From Clavibacter zhangzhiyongii (GTDB lineage: Bacteria; Actinomycetota; Actinomycetes; Actinomycetales; Microbacteriaceae), in contig NZ_CP061274.1 of NCBI RefSeq assembly GCF_014775655.1, forward strand, positions 124,001-188,000: 64,000 nt of DNA, written 5' to 3'. The notes under the pieces are model-generated. The model saw nothing but the letters and a program-made list of their open reading frames with translations. It ran no database searches and had not been told where the DNA came from. The first letter of the stretch is position 1. Each line of letters starts with the position of its first letter. Position numbers and translations under genes: made by a program. Below, one piece after another: positions 7,980 to 16,401 of the stretch.

Positions 7980-9029
7980 TCAGGCCGACGCGCCCACGGA
8001 CACGTCAGTCCGGTCCCACCCCAGCGCCTCGCCGATCTGCTTGATCGCCGCGAGCGACCGCAGGTTGAAGTCCACCCCGAGCTGGTTCGGGATCGTGACG
8101 AGCAGCGTGTCCGCCGCGGCGATCGCCTGGTCGGCGCCGAGCTCCTCGATGAGGCGCTCGGCGGTGCCGATGTAGGAGCGGCCGAAGCGCCACTTCTCGC
8201 CGCCGACCTCGCCGACCTGGTCCTGGCCCTCGATCTGCGCGCGGATGCCGAAGTAGCGCTCCGACTCGTCGTCGACGATCGGGATGATGCTGCGGCTCAC
8301 GCTCACGCGCGGCTCCCACGCGTGCCCGGCGGCAGCCCAGCCGTCGCGGAACAGCTGGATCTGCTCGGCCTGGAGCACGTCGAGCGGCACGCCGGTGTCC
8401 TCCGAGAGGAGCGTCGACGACATGAGGTTCATGCCCTGCTCGGCCGCCCACTGGCCGGTGGCGCGCGTGCCGGCGCCCCACCAGATCCGCTCGCGGAGGC
8501 CCGGCGACTGCGGGGTGAGCGCGACGCCGCCCGCGATCATGCCGCGCTGCGGGGCCGCGGTCGCGAGCTCCTCGCCCTCGAGCGCGCGGAGGAAGAGGCC
8601 CGTGTGGCGGCGGGCCATGTCGGCGTCGGTCTCGCCGTCCTGCGGCACGTAGCCGAATGACTCGTAGCCGGCCTCGACCTGCTCGGGCGATCCGCGGCTG
8701 ATGCCGAGCTGCACGCGGCGGTTGGAGATGAGGTCGGTCATGGCCGCCTCCTCCGCCATGTAGAGGGGGTTCTCGTAGCGCATGTCGACGACGCCGGTGC
8801 CGATCTCGATCCGGCTGGTGCGGCTCGCGATGGCGGCCAGCAGCGGGAACGGCGCCGCCTGCTGGGGCGCGAAGTGGTGCACGCGGAAGTACGCGCCGTC
8901 GATGCCGATCTCCTCGGCCGCGACCGCGAGGTCGATCGACTGGAGCAGCGAGTCCTGGGCGGTGCGCACGCGGGATCCGCGCACGTCCTGCCAGTGGTTG
9001 AACGACAGGAAGCCGATCTTCGTGGCCAT
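7980..9029 (-). CDS. LLM-class flavin-dependent oxidoreductase
   Basis: A 349-residue luciferase-like monooxygenase with the TIM-barrel pattern of the family (opening GFLSFNHW, then IEIGTGVVDMRYENPLYMAEE near residues 75-95, and the RRVQLGISRGSP block). Members use reduced F420 or FMN to oxidise aldehydes, alkanes, sulfonates or other small molecules; the substrate is not readable. ATG 9029 is preceded by GAGGAGCGCC. The neighbouring upstream gene on this strand is a short antitoxin-like fragment, apparently unrelated. Confidence 0.88.
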   Translation of the reverse strand: MATKIGFLSFNHWQDVRGSRVRTAQDSLLQSIDLAVAAEEIGIDGAYFRVHHFAPQQAAPFPLLAAIASRTSRIEIGTGVVDMRYENPLYMAEEAAMTDLISNRRVQLGISRGSPEQVEAGYESFGYVPQDGETDADMARRHTGLFLRALEGEELATAAPQRGMIAGGVALTPQSPGLRERIWWGAGTRATGQWAAEQGMNLMSSTLLSEDTGVPLDVLQAEQIQLFRDGWAAAGHAWEPRVSVSRSIIPIVDDESERYFGIRAQIEGQDQVGEVGGEKWRFGRSYIGTAERLIEELGADQAIAAADTLLVTIPNQLGVDFNLRSLAAIKQIGEALGWDRTDVSVGASA

Positions 9030-9108
9030 GGGGCGCTCCTCGGTGCTCGACGGCGACGGATCCGGGTGGATGCGTCTGCATGGAACGGAACCGCGCCGGG
9101 GCGCCCGC

Positions 9109-9264
9109 CTATTCCCGCGTCCGCTGCGCTTCGGTCGTGATCTGCGGCTCGCTCAGCTCGCGCTCCTCGAACTCACCGCGCCGGGCGCGTTCGAGGGCGG
9201 CGAGCAGTCGCCGCGCGCCGCCCGGGTTCCGGAGCAGGTGGGAGGTCTCGTCTTCGGCGGACAT
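9109..9264 (-). CDS. 51-residue Phd/YefM antitoxin-like fragment
   Basis: A 51-codon ORF with a good ribosome site (GAGAGGA, five bases before ATG). Its sequence, including ETSHLLRNPGGARRLL and GEFEERELS, resembles the C-terminal toxin-neutralising tail of Phd/YefM antitoxins (typically a LLRSPxNAxRLL block ending in an acidic segment). The N-terminal DNA-binding half of that family is absent. No toxin ORF is found between it and the oxidoreductase start 80 bp downstream. It may be a degenerate remnant or a small orphan antitoxin. The family link is by eye. Confidence 0.5.
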   Translation of the reverse strand: MSAEDETSHLLRNPGGARRLLAALERARRGEFEERELSEPQITTEAQRTRE

Positions 9265-9334
9265 GGGAGGTCCTCTCGTCGGGATGAGGCGACGGTACCT
9301 GTACCTCCCGCGCCCGTCGGCCTACGCTCCGGAC

Positions 9335-9679
9335 ATGCACCGCATCTACACGACGTCGTTCGCGTCGGTCCACGTGCTCTACGTCAAGAAGGTCGAGCGC
9401 AAGGGCCGCACGCGCGCGGAGGTCGACGAGGCGATCACCTGGCTCACCGGCTTCGATCAGGCCGAGCTCCAGCGCCACCTCGACGCGGAGACGACGTTCC
9501 AGGACTTCTTCGCGGCGGCCCGCCTCACCCCGCTCGCCGACCAGGTGCGCGGCGTGATCTGCGGCGTCCGCATCGAGGAGATCGAGGATCCGCTGATGAA
9601 GGAGATCCGGATCCTCGACAAGCTCGTGGACGAGATCGCGCGCGGCCGGCCGATGGTGAAGGTGCTGCGAGGCAGCTAG
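9335..9679 (+). CDS. DUF2200 family protein
   Basis: A 114-residue protein with the DUF2200 pattern (MHRIYTTSFASVHVLYVKK at the start, AITWLTGFD and a central TTFQDFF segment, and IRILDKLVDEIARG near the end). The family has no established function. A TANNNT hexamer (TACGCT, 9323-9328) ends six bases before ATG 9335, suggesting a leaderless message. The stop overlaps the convergent DUF2283 stop by 4 bp. Confidence 0.8.
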   Translation: MHRIYTTSFASVHVLYVKKVERKGRTRAEVDEAITWLTGFDQAELQRHLDAETTFQDFFAAARLTPLADQVRGVICGVRIEEIEDPLMKEIRILDKLVDEIARGRPMVKVLRGS

Positions 9680-9903
9680 CCGATCCGCTCCGCCTCCGCC
9701 AGCACCGCCGCCGGCAGCGCGGCGCTCGCGTGCAGCACCTCGATGCCGAGGAGGCGGCCGTCGGCGTCGAAGTCGAGGGCGACCTCGCCGCGGTCGCCGG
9801 GGGTCATGATCGAGTGGATCGTCGTGGCCGCCTCGCCGTCCCCGATCGGTTCCGCCAGCGCGATGTACGCGGCGTCCGCGGCCGGGTCGTACGTGACCCG
9901 CAT
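9676..9903 (-). CDS. DUF2283 family protein
   Basis: A 75-residue protein with the DUF2283 fold pattern: YDPAADAAYIAL at the start, then a central FDADGRLLGIEVL strand pair. Family function is unknown. Its ATG overlaps the preceding TetR stop as TGATG, so it is probably translated by coupling to the regulator. Confidence 0.8.
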   Translation of the reverse strand: MRVTYDPAADAAYIALAEPIGDGEAATTIHSIMTPGDRGEVALDFDADGRLLGIEVLHASAALPAAVLAEAERIG

Positions 9904-10478
9904 CACGCGCCCGCCGCCATGACCCGACGGAACGCGGCGAGCGTCTCGCGCAGCACGTCGGCGAGGTCGGTGGCGCCGCCCTCGTCCGAGAGCCAGCGCC
10001 CGATGGAGACGCCGAAGACCGTCGCGGTGGCGTGGGCCACGAGCACGGCCGTGAGCGGATCCACCCCGCGCTCGACGAAGCCGGCGCGCACCGCCTCCTG
10101 CATCGCCTGGACCTTGCGCATCTCGCGCTCCTGCAGACCGGCGTCGGCGACGATGATGCGCTTCCGCGCGAGCAGCGTCGCGCGCCCCTCCGCGAACTGC
10201 GACGCGACGACCTCCGGGAAGCCGTCCTCGACGACCTGGAGCGGCGAGCGGTCGGGCGCGGCCTCGCGGATGATGCGCGTGACGAGCGCCGGCAGCTCGT
10301 CCTCCTCGGCGAACAGCACCTCGCGCTTGTCGGCGAAGTGGCGGAAGAAGGTGCGCGTGGTGAGGCCGGCGCGGGCGGTGATCTCGGGCACGGTCGTCTC
10401 CGCGAAGCCCTTCTCACGGAACAGCTCGAGCGCGGCGGCGGCCAGGCGCTCGCGCGTGTCCGGCTGCCATCTGCTCAT
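9903..10478 (-). CDS. TetR/AcrR family transcriptional regulator
   Basis: A 191-residue TetR regulator with helix-turn-helix TTVPEITARAGLTTRTFFRHF at about residues 28-48. A TAGGAT hexamer (10485-10490) ends six bases from ATG 10478, so the message may be leaderless. Two inverted repeats lie between it and the divergent medium-chain reductase; the first is immediately upstream of its -10, the second overlaps the reductase start region. It probably represses itself (with the coupled DUF2283 gene) and the reductase. The inducer is unknown. Confidence 0.9.
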   Translation of the reverse strand: MSRWQPDTRERLAAAALELFREKGFAETTVPEITARAGLTTRTFFRHFADKREVLFAEEDELPALVTRIIREAAPDRSPLQVVEDGFPEVVASQFAEGRATLLARKRIIVADAGLQEREMRKVQAMQEAVRAGFVERGVDPLTAVLVAHATATVFGVSIGRWLSDEGGATDLADVLRETLAAFRRVMAAGA

Positions 10479-10492
10479 GCGTCGATCCTAGT

Positions 10493-10511
10493 GATGACAC
10501 GGCGTGCCATC
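10493..10511. promoter_or_regulatory. Candidate TetR operator 1
   Basis: GATGACA-CGGCG-TGCCATC, arms pairing with one mismatch. It is the same motif and spacing as operator 2, with centres 31 bp apart (about three helical turns). It sits at the upstream edge of the TetR -10 and covers the -35-like TGACAC of the reductase promoter. Confidence 0.6.
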
Positions 10512-10523
10512 GATGTGTATGGT
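10495..10523 (+). promoter_or_regulatory. Candidate promoter for the medium-chain reductase
   Basis: TGACAC (10495-10500), a 17-bp spacer and TATGGT (10518-10523) point toward the reductase. Both flanking palindromes overlap or abut it, which suits steric repression. Confidence 0.45.
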
Positions 10524-10542
10524 GATGACACGCGATGTCATC
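10524..10542. promoter_or_regulatory. Candidate TetR operator 2
   Basis: GATGACA-CGCGA-TGTCATC, a perfect 7-bp inverted repeat with a 5-bp spacer, placed at the expected transcription start of the reductase. It includes the ATG at 10535, which makes that codon an unlikely start. Confidence 0.65.
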
Positions 10543-10573
10543 GGATGTCGCGATGACCGGATGGAGATCCGCC

Positions 10574-11698
10574 GTGCCCACCGCATCCCCCGAGTCCGCC
10601 GCCTGGCTCGCCTCGTCCGCCGCCGACCTCACCGTCGGCCCGGCGCCGCGGACCGCTCCCCGGGAGGGCGAGGTCGCGATCCGCGTCCGCGCCGTCGCGA
10701 TCAACCCGCTCGACACCATGAAGCAGCACATGGGCGACCTCATGTACCGCTGGCTGCCGCACCCCGCGGTGCTGGGGGAGGACGTCGCGGGCGTCGTCGA
10801 GGAGGTCGGCCCGGGCGTCACGCGCTTCGCCGTCGGCGACCGGGTCGTCGCGTACGCGGTCGGCATGGAGAAGGGGCGGCGCCACGCGCCTGAGGGCGGC
10901 TTCCAGACGCGCGCGATCGTGCGCACCGACCTCGCCGCCCCGATCCCCGACGCCCTGCGCTTCGAGGACGCCGCCGTCCTCCCGCTCGGCATCTCCACCG
11001 CCGCGTCCGGCCTCTTCGGCGCCGGCCAGCTCGGCCTGCGGATGCCCGACGCGACCATGCCGGCGACGGGGGAGACCGTGGTGGTGTGGGGCGGATCCAC
11101 GAGCGTGGGCATGAACGCGATCCAGCTCGCCGTCGCCGCCGGCTACGACGTCGTGACCACCGCGTCGCCGCGCAACCACGAGCTCGTGCGCTCGCTCGGC
11201 GCGAGCCGCGCGTTCGACTACCGGAGCCCGACGGCAGTGCAGGACATCGTGCAGCACCTGGCCGGGCGACGCGTGGCGGGCGTGCTCGCGATCGGCACCG
11301 GATCCGGCGGCCCGGCCGTCGACGTCGCCATCGCCACGGGCGCGACGCGCGTCAGCATGGCGAGCCCGCCCGTCTCGTTCGAGACCCTGCCGCGCGGCGG
11401 CCGCATCGGCCTGCCGCTCGTGCGCCTCGGCCTGCGCATGGGCACGGCCACCCCGGCGCTGATGCTGCGGGCGCGCGTCCGCGGGATCCGCGCGACCTTC
11501 ATCTGGGGCAGCGCCCTCATGCACGACGAGGTCGGCCCGATGCTCTGGGAGCGCTTCCTGCCGGCCGCGCTCGCCGAGGGCCGCTACGTCGCGGCGCCGC
11601 AGGCGGAGGTCGTGGGCGAGGGGCTCACGAGCATCCAGCCCGCGATGGACCGGCTGCGCCAGGGCGTCTCGGCGCGGAAGCTCGTGGTCGCGCTCTAG
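10574..11698 (+). CDS. Zinc-binding-type alcohol dehydrogenase family protein (medium-chain reductase)
   Basis: A medium-chain dehydrogenase/reductase of about 374 residues, with the GroES-like N-terminal half (AVAINPLDTMKQH, then GEDVAGVVEEVGPGV and VGDRVVAY) and a Rossmann half beginning VVWGGSTSVGMNAIQLA. Classical catalytic zinc ligands are not evident, so it resembles quinone-reductase/enoyl-reductase-like members using NADPH. GTG 10574 has GGAG seven bases upstream and lies outside the operator; ATG 10553 or 10535 are alternatives. It is likely repressed by the divergent TetR. The substrate is unknown. Confidence 0.85.
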   Translation: MPTASPESAAWLASSAADLTVGPAPRTAPREGEVAIRVRAVAINPLDTMKQHMGDLMYRWLPHPAVLGEDVAGVVEEVGPGVTRFAVGDRVVAYAVGMEKGRRHAPEGGFQTRAIVRTDLAAPIPDALRFEDAAVLPLGISTAASGLFGAGQLGLRMPDATMPATGETVVVWGGSTSVGMNAIQLAVAAGYDVVTTASPRNHELVRSLGASRAFDYRSPTAVQDIVQHLAGRRVAGVLAIGTGSGGPAVDVAIATGATRVSMASPPVSFETLPRGGRIGLPLVRLGLRMGTATPALMLRARVRGIRATFIWGSALMHDEVGPMLWERFLPAALAEGRYVAAPQAEVVGEGLTSIQPAMDRLRQGVSARKLVVAL

Positions 11699-11728
11699 GG
11701 GACGGCGGTCATCCGTAGCATCGGACCC

Positions 11729-12313
11729 ATGCCCGCCGCCGTGCACGACCTCCTCACCGTCCCCGACCGGGCCGCCTGGCGCACCTGGCTCGACGGGCAC
11801 GAGGAGACGTCCGACGGGGTGTGGCTGGTGCTCGCGAAGAAGGGCACGACGGATCCGACCTCGCTCACCTACGCCGAGGCGCTCGACGAGGCGCTGTGCA
11901 GCGGGTGGATCGACGGGCAGACCGCGAGCATCGACGAGCGCATCTTCCGGCGCCGCTTCACCCCCAGGCGGAAGGCGTCGCTCTGGTCGGAGCGCAACAT
12001 CGGCCTGGTCGCGACGCTCACCGCGGAGGGGCGGATGCGGCCGCGCGGCGTGATGGAGGTGGAGCGCGCGCAGGCCGACGGTCGCTGGGAGCGCGCCTAC
12101 GCGGGCCAGGCCTCCGCCGCCGAGCCCGAGGACCTGCTGGCCGCGCTCGCCGCATCGCCCGCCGCCGCGGCCACCTTCGCGACGCTCACGAAGGTCAACC
12201 GCTACGCCGTGATCCACCGGGTCGCGACCGCGCCGAACGCGACCGTGCGCGCGAACCGACTCGCCAAGCTCGTCGCGATGCTCGAGCGCGGGGAGTCGCC
12301 GCACCCGCAGTAG
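11729..12313 (+). CDS. YdeI/OmpD-associated family protein
   Basis: A 194-residue protein of the YdeI (bacteriocin-protection-like) family, recognised from WRTWLDGHEETSDGVWLVL at the start, the EALDEALCSGWIDGQ block, and the FTPRRKASLWSERN segment. The biochemical role of the family is poorly defined. A TAGCAT hexamer (11716-11721) ends seven bases before ATG 11729, suggesting its own leaderless promoter despite the short gap after the reductase. It is convergent with the GNAT gene. Confidence 0.85.
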   Translation: MPAAVHDLLTVPDRAAWRTWLDGHEETSDGVWLVLAKKGTTDPTSLTYAEALDEALCSGWIDGQTASIDERIFRRRFTPRRKASLWSERNIGLVATLTAEGRMRPRGVMEVERAQADGRWERAYAGQASAAEPEDLLAALAASPAAAATFATLTKVNRYAVIHRVATAPNATVRANRLAKLVAMLERGESPHPQ

Positions 12314-12328
12314 GGGACAGGCGGGCGG

Positions 12329-12916
12329 TCAGCGCGCGGCTGCGGACCACTCCCGCGCCAGCACCGACATCACGACCTCGTCGTGGAACGCGCCGTCGTG
12401 GAAGACCCTCTCGCGGAGCACGCCCTCCTCGACGAAGCCGACCTTCGCGTACGCGGCCCGGGCGCGCGCGTTGAACGCGAAGACGTGCAGCTCGATCCGG
12501 TTCAGCCCCATCTCGCGGAACCCGTAGTCGACGAGGGTGCGCACCGCATCCGTGCCGTAGCCCGCACCCACGTGCTCGGCTCCGATCATCACCGTGAGCG
12601 TCGCCGCGCGCGTGAGGAGGAGGGCGCCGAAGAGGGTGACGTGGCCGACGAGACGGCCGGAGGTGCGGTCCACGACGCTGAAGCCCACGTCCCCGCCGGC
12701 GCCGGAGTTGGCGCTCCACTTCCGGAACTGCTCGACGACGTCGCCCTCGGGCCGAGGCCGCACCGTGAGCTGCTGCAGAACCGCCCACTCCGGATCCCGC
12801 CACCAGCGCACGAGGTCGGGGAGGTCGGCGTCCTCGAGCGCCCGCAGGCGGATCCGCTCGCCCTGCAGGATGCCCGCCCCGTACCGCTGCGGGTCGCCCG
12901 CGTCCGTCCATGCCAT
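12329..12916 (-). CDS. GNAT family N-acetyltransferase
   Basis: A 195-residue acetyltransferase of the RimJ/RimL type. It has the usual opening (GERIRLRALEDADLPDLVRWW), the strand-4 region ending in the acetyl-CoA loop (GAEHVGAGYGTDAVRTL), and the C-terminal VFAFNARARAAYAKVGF block where the Asn and Tyr of the family are present. It transfers an acetyl group to an amine of a protein or small molecule that cannot be identified here. The ATG at 12916 lies 278 bp from the divergent binding-protein gene. Confidence 0.88.
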   Translation of the reverse strand: MAWTDAGDPQRYGAGILQGERIRLRALEDADLPDLVRWWRDPEWAVLQQLTVRPRPEGDVVEQFRKWSANSGAGGDVGFSVVDRTSGRLVGHVTLFGALLLTRAATLTVMIGAEHVGAGYGTDAVRTLVDYGFREMGLNRIELHVFAFNARARAAYAKVGFVEEGVLRERVFHDGAFHDEVVMSVLAREWSAAAR

Positions 12917-13194
12917 GCGGTCATCGTCCCATCCGGGCGCGGCGCCCGGTCGCGCGGCCCGACATCCCGCGGGCGTCTCTTTCGTCTTGCTGACGGTCCC
13001 GAGGCGATTCCGACCGAGACCATGAGGGCACCCGTAGTTTGTGGACCAACGGCCCTTTGTCGCGGGTCGGGGGAACGCGGCCGGCGTCCCTCCGGCACGA
13101 GAGCCCGCCGGGGCCGGGCACCACCCGGACCGCACGCCCGCGTGCATCCTCCTCGTCCCGTCGCCTCGCGCGACCCGCACCCCGAAGGACTCCG

Positions 13195-14544
13195 ATGCGC
13201 GACACAGCCCCCTCGACCACCCGCCGGCGACGCCGCCCGATCCGCCTGGCGCTCGGCGCCGCGGTGGCCGCCGCGACCGTCGCCCTCACCGGCTGCGGTG
13301 CCGGCGCCGACGTGGGAGGAGCCGGCGTCGCCTGCGACATCCCGCAGCCCGACGCGAAGACCACCGTCAACGTGCTCTCGTACAACAGCCCGTCGACGAA
13401 CCCGTTCACCGACGCGATCGCCACCGGCTGCACGGGCGGGAACCTCACGGTCAACGCCCCCACCACCGACTTCGGCGGCCAGAACCAGCGCGCCGTGCAG
13501 TCCATGTCGGGCGCCAACCCGAGCTACGACCTCGTCGAGGTCTACGGCACCGTCTACCCGCTCTACGCGGAGCGCGGCTGGATCGAGCCGCTCGACGACC
13601 GCATCGCGGACAAGGGCGACGAGCTCGGGATCGACGACATCGACCCGACCCTGCTGGAGTCGCTGCAGTACGACGGCGAGCAGGTCGGCATCCCCACCTT
13701 CTGGGGCACGATCATCTTCATCTACCGCGAGGACATCCTCTCCGACCTCGGCATCGAGGTGCCGACGACGTTCGAGGAGATGTACGCGGCGGCCGACCGG
13801 ATCCGCACGGAGACCGGCATGGAGAACCCGCTGGCCCTCCCGTTCAACGCCGCGGGCGACAACTCGAGCGCCTACAACCAGTACCTCGGCTCGCTCGGCG
13901 GGACCTGGTTCGAGGACGGCAGCGCGACGCCGACGCTCGACAGCCCCGAGTCGATCGCCGCGCTCGACACCCTCCGCGCCACGTACCAGCAGATGAGCAC
14001 GCAGTCGACCTCGTGGTCGTCGCCCGAGGTGATCACGCAGCTGCAGACCGGCCAGGCCGCCATGTCGATGCTGTTCGCCGGCCGCGTGTCCGCGCTCCTC
14101 GACGAGGGCCAGACCGAGAACTTCGACAAGTTCGCGTTCGCCGTGCCGCCGTCGGTGCAGGAGGGCGGCACGCCCGCCACGAGCCTCTCGGTCGACGGCC
14201 TCTCCATCGCCGCGAACTCGAAGGTCGACAAGGACCTCCTCTTCGACCTGCTCGGCGTCGCGACAGGCGCCGACGCCGCGACCGAGGCCGCCAAGGCCAC
14301 GATCCCGGCCCGCACCACGCAGGCGCAGGCCGCCGACCTCCCGTTCGAGGAGGCCGCGCGCGACGTGCTCGAGAGCGAGAAGCCGAACGGCCTGCCGCTC
14401 GTGCCGTACATGTCCGACGTGTTCGCCGCGATGGCCCCGATCCTCGCGCAGGTCGTCGACGGCACGCTCTCCTCGGCCGACGGCGCCGCACAGCTCCAGG
14501 CGGCGGCCGTGCAGGCCATCGCCACGGCGGGCTTCGCGCCCTGA
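13195..14544 (+). CDS. Sugar ABC transporter substrate-binding lipoprotein
   Basis: A 449-residue extracellular solute-binding protein (family 1 style). It has an Arg-rich N-region, a hydrophobic stretch and the lipobox LTGC with the lipidated Cys at residue 34. The mature protein has the two-lobe MalE-like pattern, including WGTIIFIYREDIL and repeated Asn/Asp/Trp sugar-binding positions. It delivers a sugar or polyol to the two permeases that follow. ATG 13195 has GAAGGAC upstream. No ATPase gene is nearby, so a shared MsiK-like ATPase elsewhere is the likely partner. The sugar is unknown. Confidence 0.9.
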   Translation: MRDTAPSTTRRRRRPIRLALGAAVAAATVALTGCGAGADVGGAGVACDIPQPDAKTTVNVLSYNSPSTNPFTDAIATGCTGGNLTVNAPTTDFGGQNQRAVQSMSGANPSYDLVEVYGTVYPLYAERGWIEPLDDRIADKGDELGIDDIDPTLLESLQYDGEQVGIPTFWGTIIFIYREDILSDLGIEVPTTFEEMYAAADRIRTETGMENPLALPFNAAGDNSSAYNQYLGSLGGTWFEDGSATPTLDSPESIAALDTLRATYQQMSTQSTSWSSPEVITQLQTGQAAMSMLFAGRVSALLDEGQTENFDKFAFAVPPSVQEGGTPATSLSVDGLSIAANSKVDKDLLFDLLGVATGADAATEAAKATIPARTTQAQAADLPFEEAARDVLESEKPNGLPLVPYMSDVFAAMAPILAQVVDGTLSSADGAAQLQAAAVQAIATAGFAP

Positions 14545-14584
14545 TGCGCGCACCCGGCACCCCGTCCCGCCTCCGCCCCCGGGC

Positions 14585-15448
14585 ATGAGGCTCAAGACCT
14601 TCGCCGCGTTCACGGCCCCCGCCATCATCCTGATGGCGGGGCTGTTGATCGTGCCGCTGATCACCACGCTCGTCTGGAGCTTCCAGAACGTGCCGGTCGG
14701 CCAGCCGGGCGTCTTCAACGGCATCGCGAACTACGTCGAGATCTTCACCGACCGCCGCTTCGGGCGCGACGCCGCGTTCACGATCACCTACGCGATCGTC
14801 ATGACGACCGCGAAGCTCATCGTCGGCTACGGCATCGCGCTGCTGCTCAACCGCATCGAGCGCGGCCGCATGGTGATCCTCGGGCTCCTCATGGCGAGCT
14901 ACGTGGTGCCCACCGTGATCGGCGCGCTCAACTTCTCCTGGCTCTTCAACGACATCTTCGGCGGCGTCGTGAACCAGGGCCTCGCCGTGTTCGGGATCCA
15001 CGTGGACTGGCTGACGGAGACCGGGCCCGCCCGCGTGCTCATCGGCCTGCACGCGCTCTGGCACGAGACGCCGTTCGTGATCCTCGTGCTGCTCGCCGGC
15101 CTGCAGACGCTCCCCGAGGAGCCGCTCGAGGCCGCGCAGCTCGACGGCGCCGGCTGGTGGCAGCGCCAGCGGTACATGATCGTGCCGCTGCTCGCGCCGC
15201 TGTTCTCGTTCGTGACGCTGATCAGCCTCATGGACAGCCTCAAGGTGTTCGACTCGATCCGGATCATCACCCCGGCGGCCGGCAGCGTCGGCACCGAGTC
15301 GCTCATGGTGTTCGTGTACCAGGTGGCCCTCGGGGAGTCGTACCGGCTGGGGGTGGCGAGCGCGGTGAACGTGGTCACCATCGTCATCACGCTCGTGCTG
15401 CTGATCCCGTTCCTCCGACAGACCTGGAAGGGGGCGCGGGCCGCATGA
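14585..15448 (+). CDS. Sugar ABC transporter permease (MalF-like)
   Basis: A 287-residue inner-membrane permease with six hydrophobic segments and the cytoplasmic EAA loop (EAAQLDGAGWWQRQRYMIVPLL, around residues 180-200) that docks the ATPase. It starts 40 bp after the binding-protein stop, and its stop overlaps the next permease as ATGA, so the two are translationally coupled. It pairs with the MalG-like subunit to form the import channel. Confidence 0.92.
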   Translation: MRLKTFAAFTAPAIILMAGLLIVPLITTLVWSFQNVPVGQPGVFNGIANYVEIFTDRRFGRDAAFTITYAIVMTTAKLIVGYGIALLLNRIERGRMVILGLLMASYVVPTVIGALNFSWLFNDIFGGVVNQGLAVFGIHVDWLTETGPARVLIGLHALWHETPFVILVLLAGLQTLPEEPLEAAQLDGAGWWQRQRYMIVPLLAPLFSFVTLISLMDSLKVFDSIRIITPAAGSVGTESLMVFVYQVALGESYRLGVASAVNVVTIVITLVLLIPFLRQTWKGARAA

Positions 15449-16371
15449 CCGCTTCCACCCCGCTCGTGCCCACCGGACGCACCCGCCTCCCGCAGGAGGG
15501 CCGCCCCACGGGATCCGGCCGCACGCTGACCGCGAGGGAGCGCCGCCGGCGCGAGCGCATCGGCTCGCTGTGGGCCGGCGCCGCGCTGATCGTGGTCGTG
15601 ATCGTCGCGCTCAGCCCGTTCCTCTGGGCGCTGCTCACCGCGATCAAGCCGTTCCAGGACGCCTTCACGAACCCGCCGACGTGGATCTTCGAGCCGCGCC
15701 TCGACGCGTTCGTCGACCTGTGGCGCGGCACCCGGTTCGCCGAGGTGCTGGTCAACACGTTCATCGTCGCGGGCCTCACCGTGGTGGTGGCGCTGGTCGT
15801 CGGCGCACCCGCCGCGTACGCGTTCGCCCGGTACGCGGGCGTCGTGGGGCCGATCCTGCTCCTGCTCGCCGTCGTGCTGCGCACCATCCCGCGCTTCGCC
15901 GTGGTGCTGCCGTTCTACGAGATGAGCCAGGCCCTCGGGATCTACGACACCAAGCTCGCGCTCACCGCCGCCCTCGTGGCGGTGAACATGCCGTTCACGC
16001 TGCTGCTGCTCGTCGGGTTCTTCCGCGACATCCCGACCGAGCTCGACGAGGCCGCGATGATCGACGGCTGCAGCCGCTTCGGCGCCTTCCGCCGCGTGAT
16101 CGTGCCGCTCATGGGGCCGGGACTGGTGACGGCGGGCGTGTTCACGCTGCTCGTCGCGTTCCAGGAGTACCTCGTGGCGCTGACGCTCACGCAGAACCAG
16201 GCCGTCACGATCCCGGTGTTCATCGCCGCGCAGAAGGGCGCCGACGACATCTCGACGTACCAGACGCTCGCCGCGGCCAGCATCGCGCTCGTGATCCCGG
16301 TGGTCCTCATCGCGGTCTTCGCGCGGAAGTACCTCGTGGCGGGGCTCGGCGGGGGAGCGGTCAAGGGCTGA
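15445..16371 (+). CDS. Sugar ABC transporter permease (MalG-like)
   Basis: A 308-residue permease. A 45-residue basic cytoplasmic N-terminus precedes six helices; the EAA loop (ELDEAAMIDGCSRFGAFRRVIVP) is near residues 198-220. ATG 15445 lies within the ATGA overlap with the upstream permease. It is the last gene of the importer operon. The sugar phosphatase on the opposite strand is convergent, so it is not co-transcribed even though a functional link is possible. Confidence 0.92.
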   Translation: MTASTPLVPTGRTRLPQEGRPTGSGRTLTARERRRRERIGSLWAGAALIVVVIVALSPFLWALLTAIKPFQDAFTNPPTWIFEPRLDAFVDLWRGTRFAEVLVNTFIVAGLTVVVALVVGAPAAYAFARYAGVVGPILLLLAVVLRTIPRFAVVLPFYEMSQALGIYDTKLALTAALVAVNMPFTLLLLVGFFRDIPTELDEAAMIDGCSRFGAFRRVIVPLMGPGLVTAGVFTLLVAFQEYLVALTLTQNQAVTIPVFIAAQKGADDISTYQTLAAASIALVIPVVLIAVFARKYLVAGLGGGAVKG

Positions 16372-16378
16372 CGCGGGC

Positions 16379-16398
16379 GGCCGCGCGGCCGCGCGGCC
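16379..16398. terminator. GC palindrome between convergent genes
   Basis: A perfect 20-bp palindrome made of GGCCGCGC repeats lies eight bases after the permease stop and three before the convergent phosphatase stop. It may act as a bidirectional terminator; there is no U-tract. Confidence 0.45.
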
Positions 16399-16401
16399 GG
16401 G

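Noticed and set aside
9335-9903. DUF2200 and DUF2283 genes as a toxin-antitoxin pair with the Phd-like fragment
   Set aside because: They lie on different strands, overlap only at stops, and neither family is an established toxin.
16379-16398. REP-like or mobile element from repeated GGCCGCGC
   Set aside because: Only one short palindrome exists, between convergent stops; a terminator is the simpler reading.
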